Of a DNA stretch of 62,492 nt, positions 1-8,623 are shown one piece after another; position 1 is the stretch's first letter, and each line of letters opens with the position of its first letter. Where the stretch lies: NCBI GenBank assembly GCA_028820655.1, contig JAPPIK010000013.1:1-62492 (forward strand), read 5' to 3'. The notes below the pieces were generated by a model. The model was not told where the DNA came from, did not search any database, and was given only the letters and a program-made list of their open reading frames with translations. Origin of the DNA: Candidatus Poribacteria bacterium (lineage in GTDB: Bacteria; Poribacteria; WGA-4E; JAJDTR01). Made by a program: the position numbers and the translations under genes.

Positions 1-478
1 CACATTGCACTCCGCTGGAGTGCGGTGATTGGACGCATCACGATTCTATTGACATGGCACTCCTCTGGAGTGCGAGACATGGGAAATATCTAACATGGAA
101 CGCTTTTTCAAAGCTAACCAGGGTGTGAATACCGGTGTTACGCGCTGATAGAATTATTCCGACAGGGATAATGGCACGCTCTCAAGTAACACTTTTCCAA
201 AACCAGTCTTAGAGAAGGAAATCTATACCACAATCTGTTTGATTGTGATCCGCAAACCAACAGTTTGCGGTACGAGTGTTCTATTGACATTGCACTTCGC
301 TGGAGTGCGAGACGCGGGAAATATGTAACATGGAAAGGTTTTTCAAAGCTAACCAAGGTGTGAATACCGGTGTTACCTGCTGAATGAGTTATACCGACAG
401 GGATAATGGCGCGCTATCACGAAGGAGCGGGAGCGCGCCCAAGAAACACACTTCATAGCACGGGGGAAGACGGCACCG
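1..478. repeat. gene-free repeat-rich leader with two ~135-bp direct repeats
   Basis: Positions 46-180 and 281-415 are diverged direct copies at a constant offset of 235 bp. Each begins with a tract around the palindrome CACTCCGCTGGAGTG (here with single-base variants) and ends with a hairpin-forming stretch around ATTATTCCGACAGGGATAAT. Between them lie two short hairpins, 229-247 (CACAATC, loop TGTTT, GATTGTG) and 250-270 (CCGCAAAC, loop CAACA, GTTTGCGG). Another GCACTCCGCTGGAGTGC palindrome sits at 7-23. Related modules recur near 3180, 3666, 7510, 7610 and 17840-18146. The short minus-strand reading frame here lies inside the repeat and is not supported as a gene. Confidence 0.85.
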
Positions 479-1279
479 ATGGAGATTAAGGATTCATTCG
501 AAGGGAACGGTTTTTACGTTTTCAACACGCGGGCAATTGAGTTGGAGCGGGTTCGGAATGCGAGCGACGGAATGGATAAGATCCGTGACGGAGAATACGA
601 CACCGGAAGACCGCCGGAGAACTCGCCTTGGAATCCCGGTGATGATCCTGCACGTCTCTGCAAAATCGAACAGCCGCAGCTTGGCAGCAAGGCAGTCGGG
701 GAACTCATTCGGTCTCCCGAAATTGGCGAATGGGCGGCCCACGTTACGGGAGCCGACATGATTCAGGTGTGGTGGGTACAATTGCTGTATAAGCCACCAG
801 CGGCGGAAAAACAGCCTACTCCAACGAAGATTGGTTGGCACACGGATTGGCAGTATTGGGGAAAAACTTGGGAGGACGGGAGCCAACTGCTCACGGCGTG
901 GGTCGCGTTAAGTGATGTGGATGACTCATCGGGACCCATGAAATTCGTGGCAGGTTCCCATCAGTGGGAGGAGATTACCGGCGGCGACTTCTACAGTCAG
1001 GACATATCCGAAGAGGAGTTCGCCCTATCACCCAATCGGCGGTGGAGGGAGATTTCGGCTCTGATGGATGCCGGCGGGATGAGCCTGCACGACAAACGGG
1101 TTTTGCACGGTAGCAGTTTCAATCTGTCCAGTTCACCGCGCAAAAGTCTGGCGGTTCATCTCCGTACCGACCGCAGTCGTCCCATTGACGGTCAACGAGC
1201 AGGATTGGCGAAGTACGTAGATGATTTGGATACCGCGCCAATCATCTATGGGAAGAAATTGAGAGCCGCCTTCAGTTAG
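479..1279 (+). CDS. phytanoyl-CoA dioxygenase (PhyH) family protein
   Basis: This is a probable Fe(II)/2-oxoglutarate-dependent oxygenase of 266 aa. The facial-triad motif H-x-D is at residues 121-123 (GWHTDW), the distal His is at about 210 (VLHGS), and a candidate 2-oxoglutarate-binding Arg is at 221. Between them is the usual segment in which the product of the sheet ends in a FVAGSH-type turn. Members of this family hydroxylate small molecules in the cytoplasm, but the substrate cannot be told from sequence. A GGGGAAG stretch lies about 9 bp before the ATG. The 3' end overlaps by 4 bp the convergent SCP2-like gene. It is one of five PhyH paralogues in the window; the other four are at 52-56 kb. 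Confidence 0.85.
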   Translation: MEIKDSFEGNGFYVFNTRAIELERVRNASDGMDKIRDGEYDTGRPPENSPWNPGDDPARLCKIEQPQLGSKAVGELIRSPEIGEWAAHVTGADMIQVWWVQLLYKPPAAEKQPTPTKIGWHTDWQYWGKTWEDGSQLLTAWVALSDVDDSSGPMKFVAGSHQWEEITGGDFYSQDISEEEFALSPNRRWREISALMDAGGMSLHDKRVLHGSSFNLSSSPRKSLAVHLRTDRSRPIDGQRAGLAKYVDDLDTAPIIYGKKLRAAFS

Positions 1280-1683
1280 CTTGCAGCGGGTGCATCGAAT
1301 TCCTTAAAGTACCGGGGATATATTTCCATTGCCGCTTTTATCAACGGTTTGAGTTCCATTATCTCTTCGAGCGGGCCGTCCGCCACAATCTGGCGTGTGA
1401 GGATTGCGCCCATTACATTGACCTCCCCCATCCAAAACCGGTGTGCGACATCGCCCGACATGGACAGTTGTACGTGGGGCGGATCGACACAATCACCACA
1501 GTGCACGGATGGATTTCCCTCTCCGGCAACCAAAGTTATGGAAGCCTCCGGATCGGTGAAATCAAACCTGATGGTTAATTCGGTTGTTTGCAGCAATCTT
1601 TGGGTTTCCGGGTGATTCCCCATCAACTCAAAAAACCCGCCCAAACAACGATAGAGTTTATCGGCAGATTCAAAAACGGGCAT
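1276..1683 (-). CDS. SCP2 sterol-binding-like protein
   Basis: A 135-aa protein resembling the SCP-2 sterol-transfer fold. It has an N-terminal helix, a beta-rich centre (LTIRFDFTDPEASITL and HVQLSMSGDVAHRFWMGEVN) and a C-terminal helix with the segment VADGPLEEIMELKPL, which is typical of bacterial SCP2-like lipid carriers. It probably binds a hydrophobic ligand in the cytosol. It lies 17 bp downstream of the MFS-type transporter on the same strand, so the two are probably co-transcribed. It ends convergently within the stop of the PhyH gene. The ligand is unknown. Confidence 0.6.
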   Translation of the reverse strand: MPVFESADKLYRCLGGFFELMGNHPETQRLLQTTELTIRFDFTDPEASITLVAGEGNPSVHCGDCVDPPHVQLSMSGDVAHRFWMGEVNVMGAILTRQIVADGPLEEIMELKPLIKAAMEIYPRYFKEFDAPAAS

Positions 1684-1700
1684 ACGCTATTATTCCCCTC

Positions 1701-2981
1701 CTAACCGTTCTCATTCATTTCCTGAACCTTCACCGCATCATCCGTATTTTCCACACTCTTCACGTTTTCCAAATCCTGATAGCGCTTTGTCACCATTGAC
1801 ACCAGAACAGACCAAATAGCCGCCATGACCATGGCTACGATGGAAAAAGCGGCGGCGGGAATCTTCGTGAAGAGACCGACGAGTGCCAACACCCCGGCGC
1901 TGCCCCCCTTTGCCGTGCGATAGCCGAAGGTATCAATTATCTGTTTCACCCGGTAGCGTTCATCGTAGGACAGAGGGATGTAGAAAATCTCTTTTCCCGA
2001 GCGAAAAATGGAATAATCGAGCGCTTTGAATAGGAGAAAGGCTGCCGCCCCGCTCCACAACGAAGGCTTGACGGTTAATATCGCGCATGTCAGCAGATGC
2101 ACTGCCGGAATGCCGACGTGCGCAGCGCGCAGCGAAACAAACCTGAGAATCAACGGCACGGCAAGAAACTGCAACAGAAGCGCGGTTGTATTGAGAGCTG
2201 CATAAAACGAACCGTAGAAAGCCGTTCTCTCATCCGGATTAACCCTCTCCATCTCTACCAACACGTTGAAGCGAAGGTCCAAGACGGTAGAGACTGTCTG
2301 TGTCGTCAAGATGAGCAACGCGATGAGTACCAGATAACGCGACTTCAGAAATAGCGCTAACCCTACGTGTCCCTTCTTGCCGCCCGCCTCCTCCTCGCTC
2401 GGCTTCGGTTCGCCGGCTAACGCATAGGCAAATCCGGAACATACCGCAGCGGGAAAAAGCGAGCCTGCGGCAAAGAGAAGCAGCGACTCGGAACCCATCG
2501 GCTCTGCCAGTTGCCTGACGAGAAGGCCTCCCGCAATGGCGCCGAGCGATGCAATTCCGCAGAATGGTCCGTTAATCCGCCGCGCTTGAACGGAACTTAG
2601 CGTGCTGTTGACAAGCGACCAGTATTGCTCAATGATAAGGACAATATAGGCTTCTCGAAAGATGTAGATGAAGGCAGTCGCAAGCGCGACTCCCCGCAAT
2701 AACAAACTGTAGCTACCGCCAATTAGAACCGCAGATAATAGTGAGGTCAGCAACAGGGCGCGACTCGACCCTAATCTCGAGAGTATGCGTCCGTAGACAT
2801 ATAGCAACAGGAAGGTGCTTGGAGGTACCGCAAACATTACCCATGGCAGATTTACGGCGCCGTATGCCTCGATAAACAGCGAGGTTGATACGGCTCGGAT
2901 AAATTCGTAACCGCACAGCAGAAAACTCGCCGCGCCTGAAATTGCGAGGGCGGCAAGAAGAATCCGTTTTGGAATGGGCAT
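1701..2981 (-). CDS. MFS-type membrane transporter, nucleotide-translocase-like
   Basis: A 426-aa polytopic inner-membrane protein with about 12 hydrophobic segments, starting at residues 8-26. The central loop (about residues 190-210) is charged and hydrophilic, as expected between two six-helix halves. Segments such as YGAVNLPWVMFAVPPSTF and FREAYIVLIIEQYWSLVNS recall the MFS branch that includes ATP/ADP translocase-like (NTT) carriers, but the known nucleotide-binding residues were not checked. The C-terminus is a charged tail. It is the first gene of a probable two-gene unit with the SCP2-like gene. The substrate is unassigned. Confidence 0.65.
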   Translation of the reverse strand: MPIPKRILLAALAISGAASFLLCGYEFIRAVSTSLFIEAYGAVNLPWVMFAVPPSTFLLLYVYGRILSRLGSSRALLLTSLLSAVLIGGSYSLLLRGVALATAFIYIFREAYIVLIIEQYWSLVNSTLSSVQARRINGPFCGIASLGAIAGGLLVRQLAEPMGSESLLLFAAGSLFPAAVCSGFAYALAGEPKPSEEEAGGKKGHVGLALFLKSRYLVLIALLILTTQTVSTVLDLRFNVLVEMERVNPDERTAFYGSFYAALNTTALLLQFLAVPLILRFVSLRAAHVGIPAVHLLTCAILTVKPSLWSGAAAFLLFKALDYSIFRSGKEIFYIPLSYDERYRVKQIIDTFGYRTAKGGSAGVLALVGLFTKIPAAAFSIVAMVMAAIWSVLVSMVTKRYQDLENVKSVENTDDAVKVQEMNENG

Positions 2982-3078
2982 AAAGGCAGTGTTTAGTGGC
3001 TAGTGATGAGTGGTCAGCAAGAATCCTAACGCCTGTAAAGAAGCTATCGCACTCATTATCCATTCGCTCGACGTGTTA

Positions 3079-3142
3079 GTTTGCGCATGCCACAATCTAA
3101 CAGATTGTGGTACAGAAGAACGCATGCGTGATTAGTGACATT
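3079..3142. repeat. direct repeat copy 1 flanking the minisatellite
   Basis: About 64 bp that recur, with a few substitutions, at 3655-3718. Both contain the perfect hairpin CCACAATC / TAACA / GATTGTGG (here 3090-3110), followed by GTACAGA and a GTGATTAGTGACA tail. Together the two copies bracket the tandem array. Confidence 0.8.
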
Positions 3143-3247
3143 GACTATGTATAACTCATCTTCCGCGAGAATCTATTGACATGGCACTCCGCTGGAGTGC
3201 GAGAATTGAGTTTTCTCCCTGCTACTGACATTCCGCTCCGCTGGTGC

Positions 3248-3575
3248 GGGGAATCGCGACCTGGAGATCGCTCCTACAGATGGAACGGGGAATCGCGTCT
3301 TGGAGATCGCTACTACAGATTGAACCGGGAAGCGCGACCTGGAGATCGCTACTACAGATGGAGCGGGGAATCGCGACCTGGAGATCGCTACTACAGATGG
3401 AACGGGGAATCGCGACCTCGAGATCGCTCCTACAGATGAAGCGGGGAATCGCGACCTCGAGATGCTCCTACAGAAGGAGCGGGGAATCGCGACCTCGAGA
3501 TCGCCACTACAGATGGAGCGGGGAATCGCGACCTCGAGATCGCTCCTACAGATGGAACGGGGAATCGCGACCTCG
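3248..3575. repeat. 39-bp minisatellite, eight full units plus a partial ninth
   Basis: Units start at 3248, 3287, 3326, 3365, 3404, 3443, 3481, 3520 and 3559. The consensus opens GGGGAATCGCGACCTSGAGA and closes with TCGCTNCTACAGATGGARC. The fifth gap shows a 38-bp unit (a one-base deletion in GAGATGCTCC). Differences between neighbouring units cluster: CTGG in the first units and CTCG in the later ones. There are no unique spacers, so it is not CRISPR-like. Each unit contains a near-palindrome centred on GCGACCTSGAGATCGC. Confidence 0.9.
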
Positions 3576-3654
3576 ATAAGATCTCTATCGCGCGAGAATT
3601 TCTTTCGGCGTCGAAATTCGCTCAGTTGATCGTATTCGGTCACTCAATGAGTTA

Positions 3655-3718
3655 CTTTGCACAAGCCACAATCTAACAGATTGTGGTACAGAGGAATGCA
3701 TACGTGATTAGTGACACT
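3655..3718. repeat. direct repeat copy 2 flanking the minisatellite
   Basis: The second copy of the element at 3079-3142, with its hairpin at 3666-3686. It ends about 55 bp before the stop codon of the convergent RraA-like gene. Confidence 0.8.
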
Positions 3719-3772
3719 GGCTCGTGCAAATATGGATTCTTTAATCGACAGTTAACTCTTCAGAGGGTGCTT

Positions 3773-4510
3773 CTATTCGCCGTCGTCTTCTTCGGCATAG
3801 GAATGTCCGCTCATGATGGCTCGCACCTGTTTTGCGGATGTGGCATTCGCCAGTTTGCCAATGCGCTCGGCTTCTTCATCGCGCAATGCCTGGACATTTT
3901 TCACGACGGCTTCAAGACTGTCTGCGGGAAATTTGCACGCGCCGTTTTCGTCCATGTGGATAAGCTCGCCCGGCGCCACATCCATCCCTGCGACCGAGAC
4001 GGGAACGTTGACCGCGCGAATCGCCATGGCTCCGTGGCCCGGGGTGATTCCACTGAGCAGATACTGAAATTTCATGGGACGAATCTCATCTATGTCGCGT
4101 GAGGGACCGTTTGATATGGCGCCGACACAACCTACCGCCTTCATCGCCGATGTCATATTTCCGCCTGCAAGCCCGGCTTTTTCCGCAATTTCGGGAGGAA
4201 ACTTCTGCTCGAACACCAGCACGGTTGGTTTCTTGGATGCGTACAGCGCGTCGATGACGTCCAAGAACGACAACTCGGAGTAGTTCGGATCGGGCAGGCC
4301 GTAGACGCAAGTCACGGCATATCCGACGAGCGGGCCCAACTCGGGATACATACAACGAATCGACGTGTCGGTATACCAATTTTCAGTCCACGGGTTATAG
4401 AGACCAAGACAGTTTTCAGTGCCGGGATAGGTGGCAACAACATTGGTTATTGAAGGGGTATCAAACTCCCGTAGAATTGCAAACATCTCCTGTTCTGACA
4501 GGTCTGGCAT
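3773..4510 (-). CDS. RraA-like family protein (putative HMG/CHA aldolase)
   Basis: A 245-aa protein of the RraA / 4-hydroxy-4-methyl-2-oxoglutarate aldolase family. The sequence shows the phosphate-anchor-like stretch LAGGNMTSAMKAVGCVGA at about 114-131, the catalytic Arg-Asp pair in PSRDIDEI (138-139) and the C-terminal PGELIHMDENGACKFP block. Family members cleave C4-hydroxylated dicarboxylates with a divalent metal. Others of the same fold are non-catalytic, and the name RraA refers to RNase E inhibition in enterobacteria, which is not implied here. An N-terminal extension of about 30 residues is longer than in E. coli RraA. It stands alone, with a repeat-rich spacer downstream. Confidence 0.8.
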   Translation of the reverse strand: MPDLSEQEMFAILREFDTPSITNVVATYPGTENCLGLYNPWTENWYTDTSIRCMYPELGPLVGYAVTCVYGLPDPNYSELSFLDVIDALYASKKPTVLVFEQKFPPEIAEKAGLAGGNMTSAMKAVGCVGAISNGPSRDIDEIRPMKFQYLLSGITPGHGAMAIRAVNVPVSVAGMDVAPGELIHMDENGACKFPADSLEAVVKNVQALRDEEAERIGKLANATSAKQVRAIMSGHSYAEEDDGE

Positions 4511-5356
4511 CAGTACCTCCGAAGTCGTGAATCATAGGATAGAATTACAAGGAGTCGGCATAGCCGCACACCAGTTGAACATCGCCGAATTATGTCACAT
4601 CTCGTCTGTTTTGTCACGCATTTATTGGCCATGTGTAATAATAGGGAAAAGCGCGGAACAATGTGAACACAGGAGTCGTCATTGTAGACACAGACTGCGT
4701 CAATGACCTGCCGCCATTTTGTGCCGCAGTCACATGCTGTTCAGGGGAAACGCATCTAATTGCAGAAGAGCTTTCATGGTGGTAGAACGTACGATTACTG
4801 TTGGGTTTCACTCGAATTTGGCGCATTCAAGCGACATAGACACTCGAAAACTGTTACAAGAATAGCGATTACTAACGAATTACCGTTCAACCCAACCTAC
4901 GAGTCTCAAAATAGTGCTACAAACTTAGCCCGACTCTCTATTTTGTGATGCAGAAAATTCAGATGCGTTGCCCCTGACATGCTGTTACGTAGCAGTTGCA
5001 ACAACACGAGAAAAGTGATATAATCCCGCGCTTTGATTTTTCCTTTCCTAGCGCTGTAGTCATGCATTTCAGATCGGACTCACGCCACTGTAATTTCAGA
5101 ACCGTATAGCCGCTAATCAACTGCCGGCGAACATTACATCCATCGTTAGAAGAATCACTCCATTTCACGTTCTTCGGCGTGGGACTTTGCTGAAGATTCC
5201 CACGCATGTCCTCAGTCTGTGTCACTATGTGATCTTGTTTCATACGATTCGTGCTATTCTCGGCCTGCCAAATAGGCGTGTATAGCCAGTCTCAAGATTC
5301 CAATCCAGCCTATTATTCTAGCGAAGCTACGCCTATAACATCCGACGGAGACCAAT
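4511..5356. other. 845-bp spacer without a recognisable gene
   Basis: The six frames were scanned. Only short open frames without familiar motifs, codon pattern or good ribosome-binding sites were seen. No tRNA-like cloverleaf or strong terminator was recognised. The right end is the upstream region of the ABC exporter operon and probably carries its promoter. Confidence 0.5.
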
Positions 5357-6343
5357 ATGCCCGTTATCAGCGTGGAACATCTGTGCAAGGACTTTAAGGT
5401 GCATAAACGCCGCAAAGGATTTTGGGGAAGCCTAAGCAGCACGGTCACTCGCGAATACGACATTATAAAAGCCGTCGAGGACGTGAATTTCACGCTTGAA
5501 CGCGGCGAATTGGTAGGATACATCGGCGCCAACGGGGCGGGGAAGTCGACGACCATCAAAATGTTGACGGGCATTCTCGTTCCAACATCGGGGCATATCG
5601 ACGTGATGAATCTGACGCCGTATCTTCACCGGAAGGAAAACGCCCGGAGGATCGGGGTGGTGTTTGGACAACGAACGCAACTCTGGTGGGATTTGCCCGT
5701 AATCGATTCGTTTGAGTTGCTCAAACACATCTACGAAATTCCCGAGAACCGGTACAAACACAATCTCGAATTTTTCAGCGAACTGCTGCAATTACGTCCG
5801 TTTCTGTGTACACCGGTACGAAAACTGAGTCTTGGTCAGCGGATGCGGTGCGATCTGACGGCGGCGCTGCTGCACGACCCCGAAATTCTATACTTGGATG
5901 AGCCGACCATCGGATTGGATGTGGTTGCCAAAGAGCAGGTTCGGCAGTTCCTCAAGCAGATAAACGCCGAACGTCAAGTCACGGTAATCCTGACAACGCA
6001 CGATCTCAACGATGTGGAGCAGGTGTGCGGACGGCTCATTATCATCGACAAGGGCAAACTCATCTACGACGGCGGGATCGATGCACTGAAGAATCAGTAC
6101 GGCAAGACCCGAATGCTCATTGTCGACCTGGCGCAGCCGTATACCGATATTGATCTTGAGGCCGTGAGTTTGACCCGGCGCGAGGAAAACCGTATCTGGC
6201 TCGCATTCGACCGAGATACGCTGCCCGCTTCGGAAGTCATCTCTCAATTGACGTCACGTTACGAAGTTCGCGATTTGACGATCTCGGAGCCGGAAATAGA
6301 GGAGATTGTCCGGCGGATTTACAAGTTCGGTATGAGTCAATAG
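5357..6343 (+). CDS. ABC-2 type exporter, ATP-binding subunit
   Basis: A 328-aa nucleotide-binding protein. Walker A GANGAGKST is at 57-65, the signature LSLGQ at 157-161, Walker B ILYLDEP at 177-183, followed by a D-loop (GLD) and a switch His in TTHD. The C-terminal ~90 residues form the extra domain usual in DrrA/NodI/ABC-2 exporters. The spacing to the first permease is 16 bp, so they are co-transcribed. The dimer should energise the two membrane proteins encoded next. The substrate is unknown; possibilities include a small molecule or a glycan/lipid. Confidence 0.9.
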   Translation: MPVISVEHLCKDFKVHKRRKGFWGSLSSTVTREYDIIKAVEDVNFTLERGELVGYIGANGAGKSTTIKMLTGILVPTSGHIDVMNLTPYLHRKENARRIGVVFGQRTQLWWDLPVIDSFELLKHIYEIPENRYKHNLEFFSELLQLRPFLCTPVRKLSLGQRMRCDLTAALLHDPEILYLDEPTIGLDVVAKEQVRQFLKQINAERQVTVILTTHDLNDVEQVCGRLIIIDKGKLIYDGGIDALKNQYGKTRMLIVDLAQPYTDIDLEAVSLTRREENRIWLAFDRDTLPASEVISQLTSRYEVRDLTISEPEIEEIVRRIYKFGMSQ

Positions 6344-6359
6344 CCACTGGAAACTATAT

Positions 6360-7157
6360 ATGAGAAAATACCTCGCTTTTTCGGCGAAAGCCTTTCAGCG
6401 GACGCTTACCTATCGGTTCGAGCTATGGATGGAACTCGCTATCAATGTGCTCTTTATGTTGATTTATGTATACCTGTGGAAGGCGTTATATACGGACCAG
6501 ACATCCGTAGAGGGATACGACCTCAACGGCATTCTGACATACATCGTCATCTCACAGTCTTTGCTGACTTTCGTGTTCACGCTTCGAATTTCACGAACGA
6601 TCCAAGCGAAGATACGCGCCGGCGAGGTCGCAACCGATTTAATGAAACCGATCGACTTTCAGATGATGACGCTCGCTACCGCAGTCGGAACTTCACTTCA
6701 CACGCTGTTATTCAACATGCTGCCGAAAGTCGTTTTGTTTTATGTGATTTTCAAGCTATCCCTTCCGCCGTCGTTCCTTACCGCAGCGCTCTTTATCGTG
6801 AGTGCGGTCTTGGGGTATGTCATTCTGTTTGGTATCGAATTCATAATCGGCGTTTTAGCTTTCTGGCTTATCGAAATCTATGGGATTTATGCGCTTGTCA
6901 TCTGGGGACTGCACATGTTGTTTTCCGGTTACTTTTTGCCTCTCGAGTTCTATCCCGCATTCTTATCCAAGGTGGCGGAGGTGTTGCCGTTTCGTGCCAT
7001 CATCTATATACCGACGGCGCTTTATACCGGAAATCTAGCAGGAAGTGACCTTTCCACGGCGCTGCTAGTTCAACTGGCGTGGGCCACTGTATTAATGGCG
7101 CTCGGACGGATAAGTTATCGTGCGGCTTTCCGCAAGCTGGTCGTCCAGGGCGGATGA
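6360..7157 (+). CDS. ABC-2 type exporter, permease subunit 1
   Basis: A 265-aa inner-membrane protein with about six hydrophobic segments (near residues 25-45, 58-78, 105-130, 138-160, 168-195 and 230-250). The N-terminal pattern MRKYLAFSAKAFQRTLTYRF followed by a cluster of membrane helices is that of the ABC-2 family permeases formerly grouped as DUF990. It follows the ATPase gene directly. The second permease comes only after a 534-bp repeat-rich spacer. Confidence 0.8.
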   Translation: MRKYLAFSAKAFQRTLTYRFELWMELAINVLFMLIYVYLWKALYTDQTSVEGYDLNGILTYIVISQSLLTFVFTLRISRTIQAKIRAGEVATDLMKPIDFQMMTLATAVGTSLHTLLFNMLPKVVLFYVIFKLSLPPSFLTAALFIVSAVLGYVILFGIEFIIGVLAFWLIEIYGIYALVIWGLHMLFSGYFLPLEFYPAFLSKVAEVLPFRAIIYIPTALYTGNLAGSDLSTALLVQLAWATVLMALGRISYRAAFRKLVVQGG

Positions 7158-7691
7158 GAAGAATGGAAGTTTGGGATTTCAATAATCTAACGTGGTGGCG
7201 TTTAACCACCAGACCGTTTGGCTTGGTTCTTGCTTTACCTCGATTAGCTTGTAGAGTTGATCTCTCGTGCATGTTTGAATAATCGATAGCAAATCTATAT
7301 TTTCTCATTTGTAGGAAGCTTCCAGTGTCTCTATTCTTGTCTTCTTCGCACCTGTGGGCTCTCTATCGCACTCACTATTCACTCGTTTGATTGCGCCCTA
7401 CAGATTCACTATTCAAACTAGCTACCAAGGCAGGGATTTCTATCGCGGTCGTTATCCACTCCCTTGATCCTCTGGAGTGCAGATGCGGTGAGGAATCGTG
7501 TTGTATTGACATTGCACTCCGCTGGAGTGAAAACCAGACCACGAAGGAACACTTTATACAGCCAGTCATAAAGCGAAAAATGAATGTGTCCCGCTGATAG
7601 ATTGTGATCGCAAACTAACAGTTTGCGGTACAATAGTGTTACGTGCTGAAAGAAATATTCCGACACGGATGATGGTGCGCTCTTAAGCATT
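7158..7691. repeat. repeat-filled spacer inside the ABC exporter operon
   Basis: 534 bp lie between two permease genes that normally sit next to each other. Readable modules are CTCTATCGCACTCACTATTC (about 7362), the GCACTCCGCTGGAGTG palindrome (7511-7527), the hairpin CGCAAAC / TAACA / GTTTGCG (7609-7627), and a diverged ATATTCCGACACGGATGATGG tail that runs to within about 12 bp of the next ATG. No gene is supported. The layout suggests a mobile or amplifying repeat landed in the operon. Confidence 0.7.
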
Positions 7692-8495
7692 ATGGGTCGA
7701 TATCTCAAGCTCTACTTTCTTCTCGCAGGCGCTTATGTGCGCTCGCGAATCCAATATCGACTGTCCTTTGGATTGAGGTGTGTCACGATCGCGGTCAGCG
7801 AAGCTTGTCTGGTCGGATTGCTGGGCGTGTTGTATACCAAGTTTCGCGCCGTAAATGGCTGGACATTGACGGAGGTCGTCTTTCTTTACGGATTAGGGAA
7901 TTTGGCGTATTCGCTCATGCGAATAGTTGCCAGCCAGTTGGATGATTTTGACCGGTACATCCTCCAAGGCGATTTGGATTCAGTTCTAACCAAACCCCTG
8001 CCGCCGCTATTCTACGTTCTCGCGAGCCGCGTGGAACTTCATCACGTCGCACGGGCGCTGACGAGTGTCGCCATCTTCATTCTCGCTTTAAACTTCGTAC
8101 AGATCCACTGGTCATTGAGCATTGCCGTGTTTACCTTCACGACTGTAGTGTGCGCCGCCGCTATCATGTTTGCCCTCATACTCGTCAGCGCCACCGCGGC
8201 GCTATGGACGACAAAGTCGGGCAAGTTGTCGGACTTGCTCATCACGGCAACCAAAGAATCGGCAACTTTTCCCATCTCCATCTACCCACTCGCCGTGCGG
8301 CTCGTGTTGACCTTTATCCTCCCCGTGGCTTTCGCGACCTATTACCCCGCCCAGAGACTGCTTCAAAAGGAAGAGTTTCTCGGAATGCCGGAAGCCTTCC
8401 AGTTCGGAGCTCCCGTGGCTGCACTGGTGATGCTGGGTGCCAGCTATCTCTGCTGGTATTACGGCTTGAGGCGTTATCAGAGCACTGGGTCATAA
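7692..8495 (+). CDS. ABC-2 type exporter, permease subunit 2
   Basis: A 267-aa membrane protein with about six hydrophobic segments, of the same broad family as permease 1 but clearly different in sequence. The region FDRYILQGDLDSVLTKPLPP is the cytoplasmic loop typical of ABC-2 (DUF990-like) permeases. No Shine-Dalgarno sequence is visible: the 20 bases upstream of the ATG are the end of a dispersed repeat. Translation may therefore depend on coupling or on repeat-derived sequence. It probably pairs with permease 1 and the ATPase. Confidence 0.8.
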   Translation: MGRYLKLYFLLAGAYVRSRIQYRLSFGLRCVTIAVSEACLVGLLGVLYTKFRAVNGWTLTEVVFLYGLGNLAYSLMRIVASQLDDFDRYILQGDLDSVLTKPLPPLFYVLASRVELHHVARALTSVAIFILALNFVQIHWSLSIAVFTFTTVVCAAAIMFALILVSATAALWTTKSGKLSDLLITATKESATFPISIYPLAVRLVLTFILPVAFATYYPAQRLLQKEEFLGMPEAFQFGAPVAALVMLGASYLCWYYGLRRYQSTGS

Positions 8496-8623
8496 GAGTT
8501 TTCAGTCAAACTCAGCTCACATCGCAACTGCCTTCTTTCGAAAAAAAGTATCGGATGTAATAATTCGGGAACGTGCGGCTTCTACAAAGACAGCAACAAC
8601 CATTTTATGACGGAAGAGCACCT

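Larger units (their letters stand above)
2982..3772. repeat. repeat-only spacer between transporter and RraA-like gene
   Basis: No gene is supported in this 790-bp spacer. From left to right it holds a copy of the CTATCGCACTCATTATCCATTCGCT module (about 3047-3070), a hairpin-bearing direct repeat (3079-3142), the GCACTCCGCTGGAGTGC palindrome (3184-3200), the 39-bp minisatellite, and a second copy of the direct repeat (3655-3718). Long open frames on both strands arise only because the minisatellite unit is 13 codons long. Confidence 0.8.

Noticed and set aside
3248-3575. CRISPR array
   Set aside because: The units are contiguous with no unique spacers, and no cas gene is present.
3173-3643. 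Open frames of 156, 111 and 87 codons with repeated residues such as ISRSRFPAPSV
   Set aside because: They are translations of the 39-bp minisatellite, whose length is a multiple of three. One unit is 38 bp and breaks the frame, and no start site or family is evident.
4511-5356. Short frames on both strands in the spacer before the ABC genes
   Set aside because: They have no motif, poor start sites and no continuity between frames.
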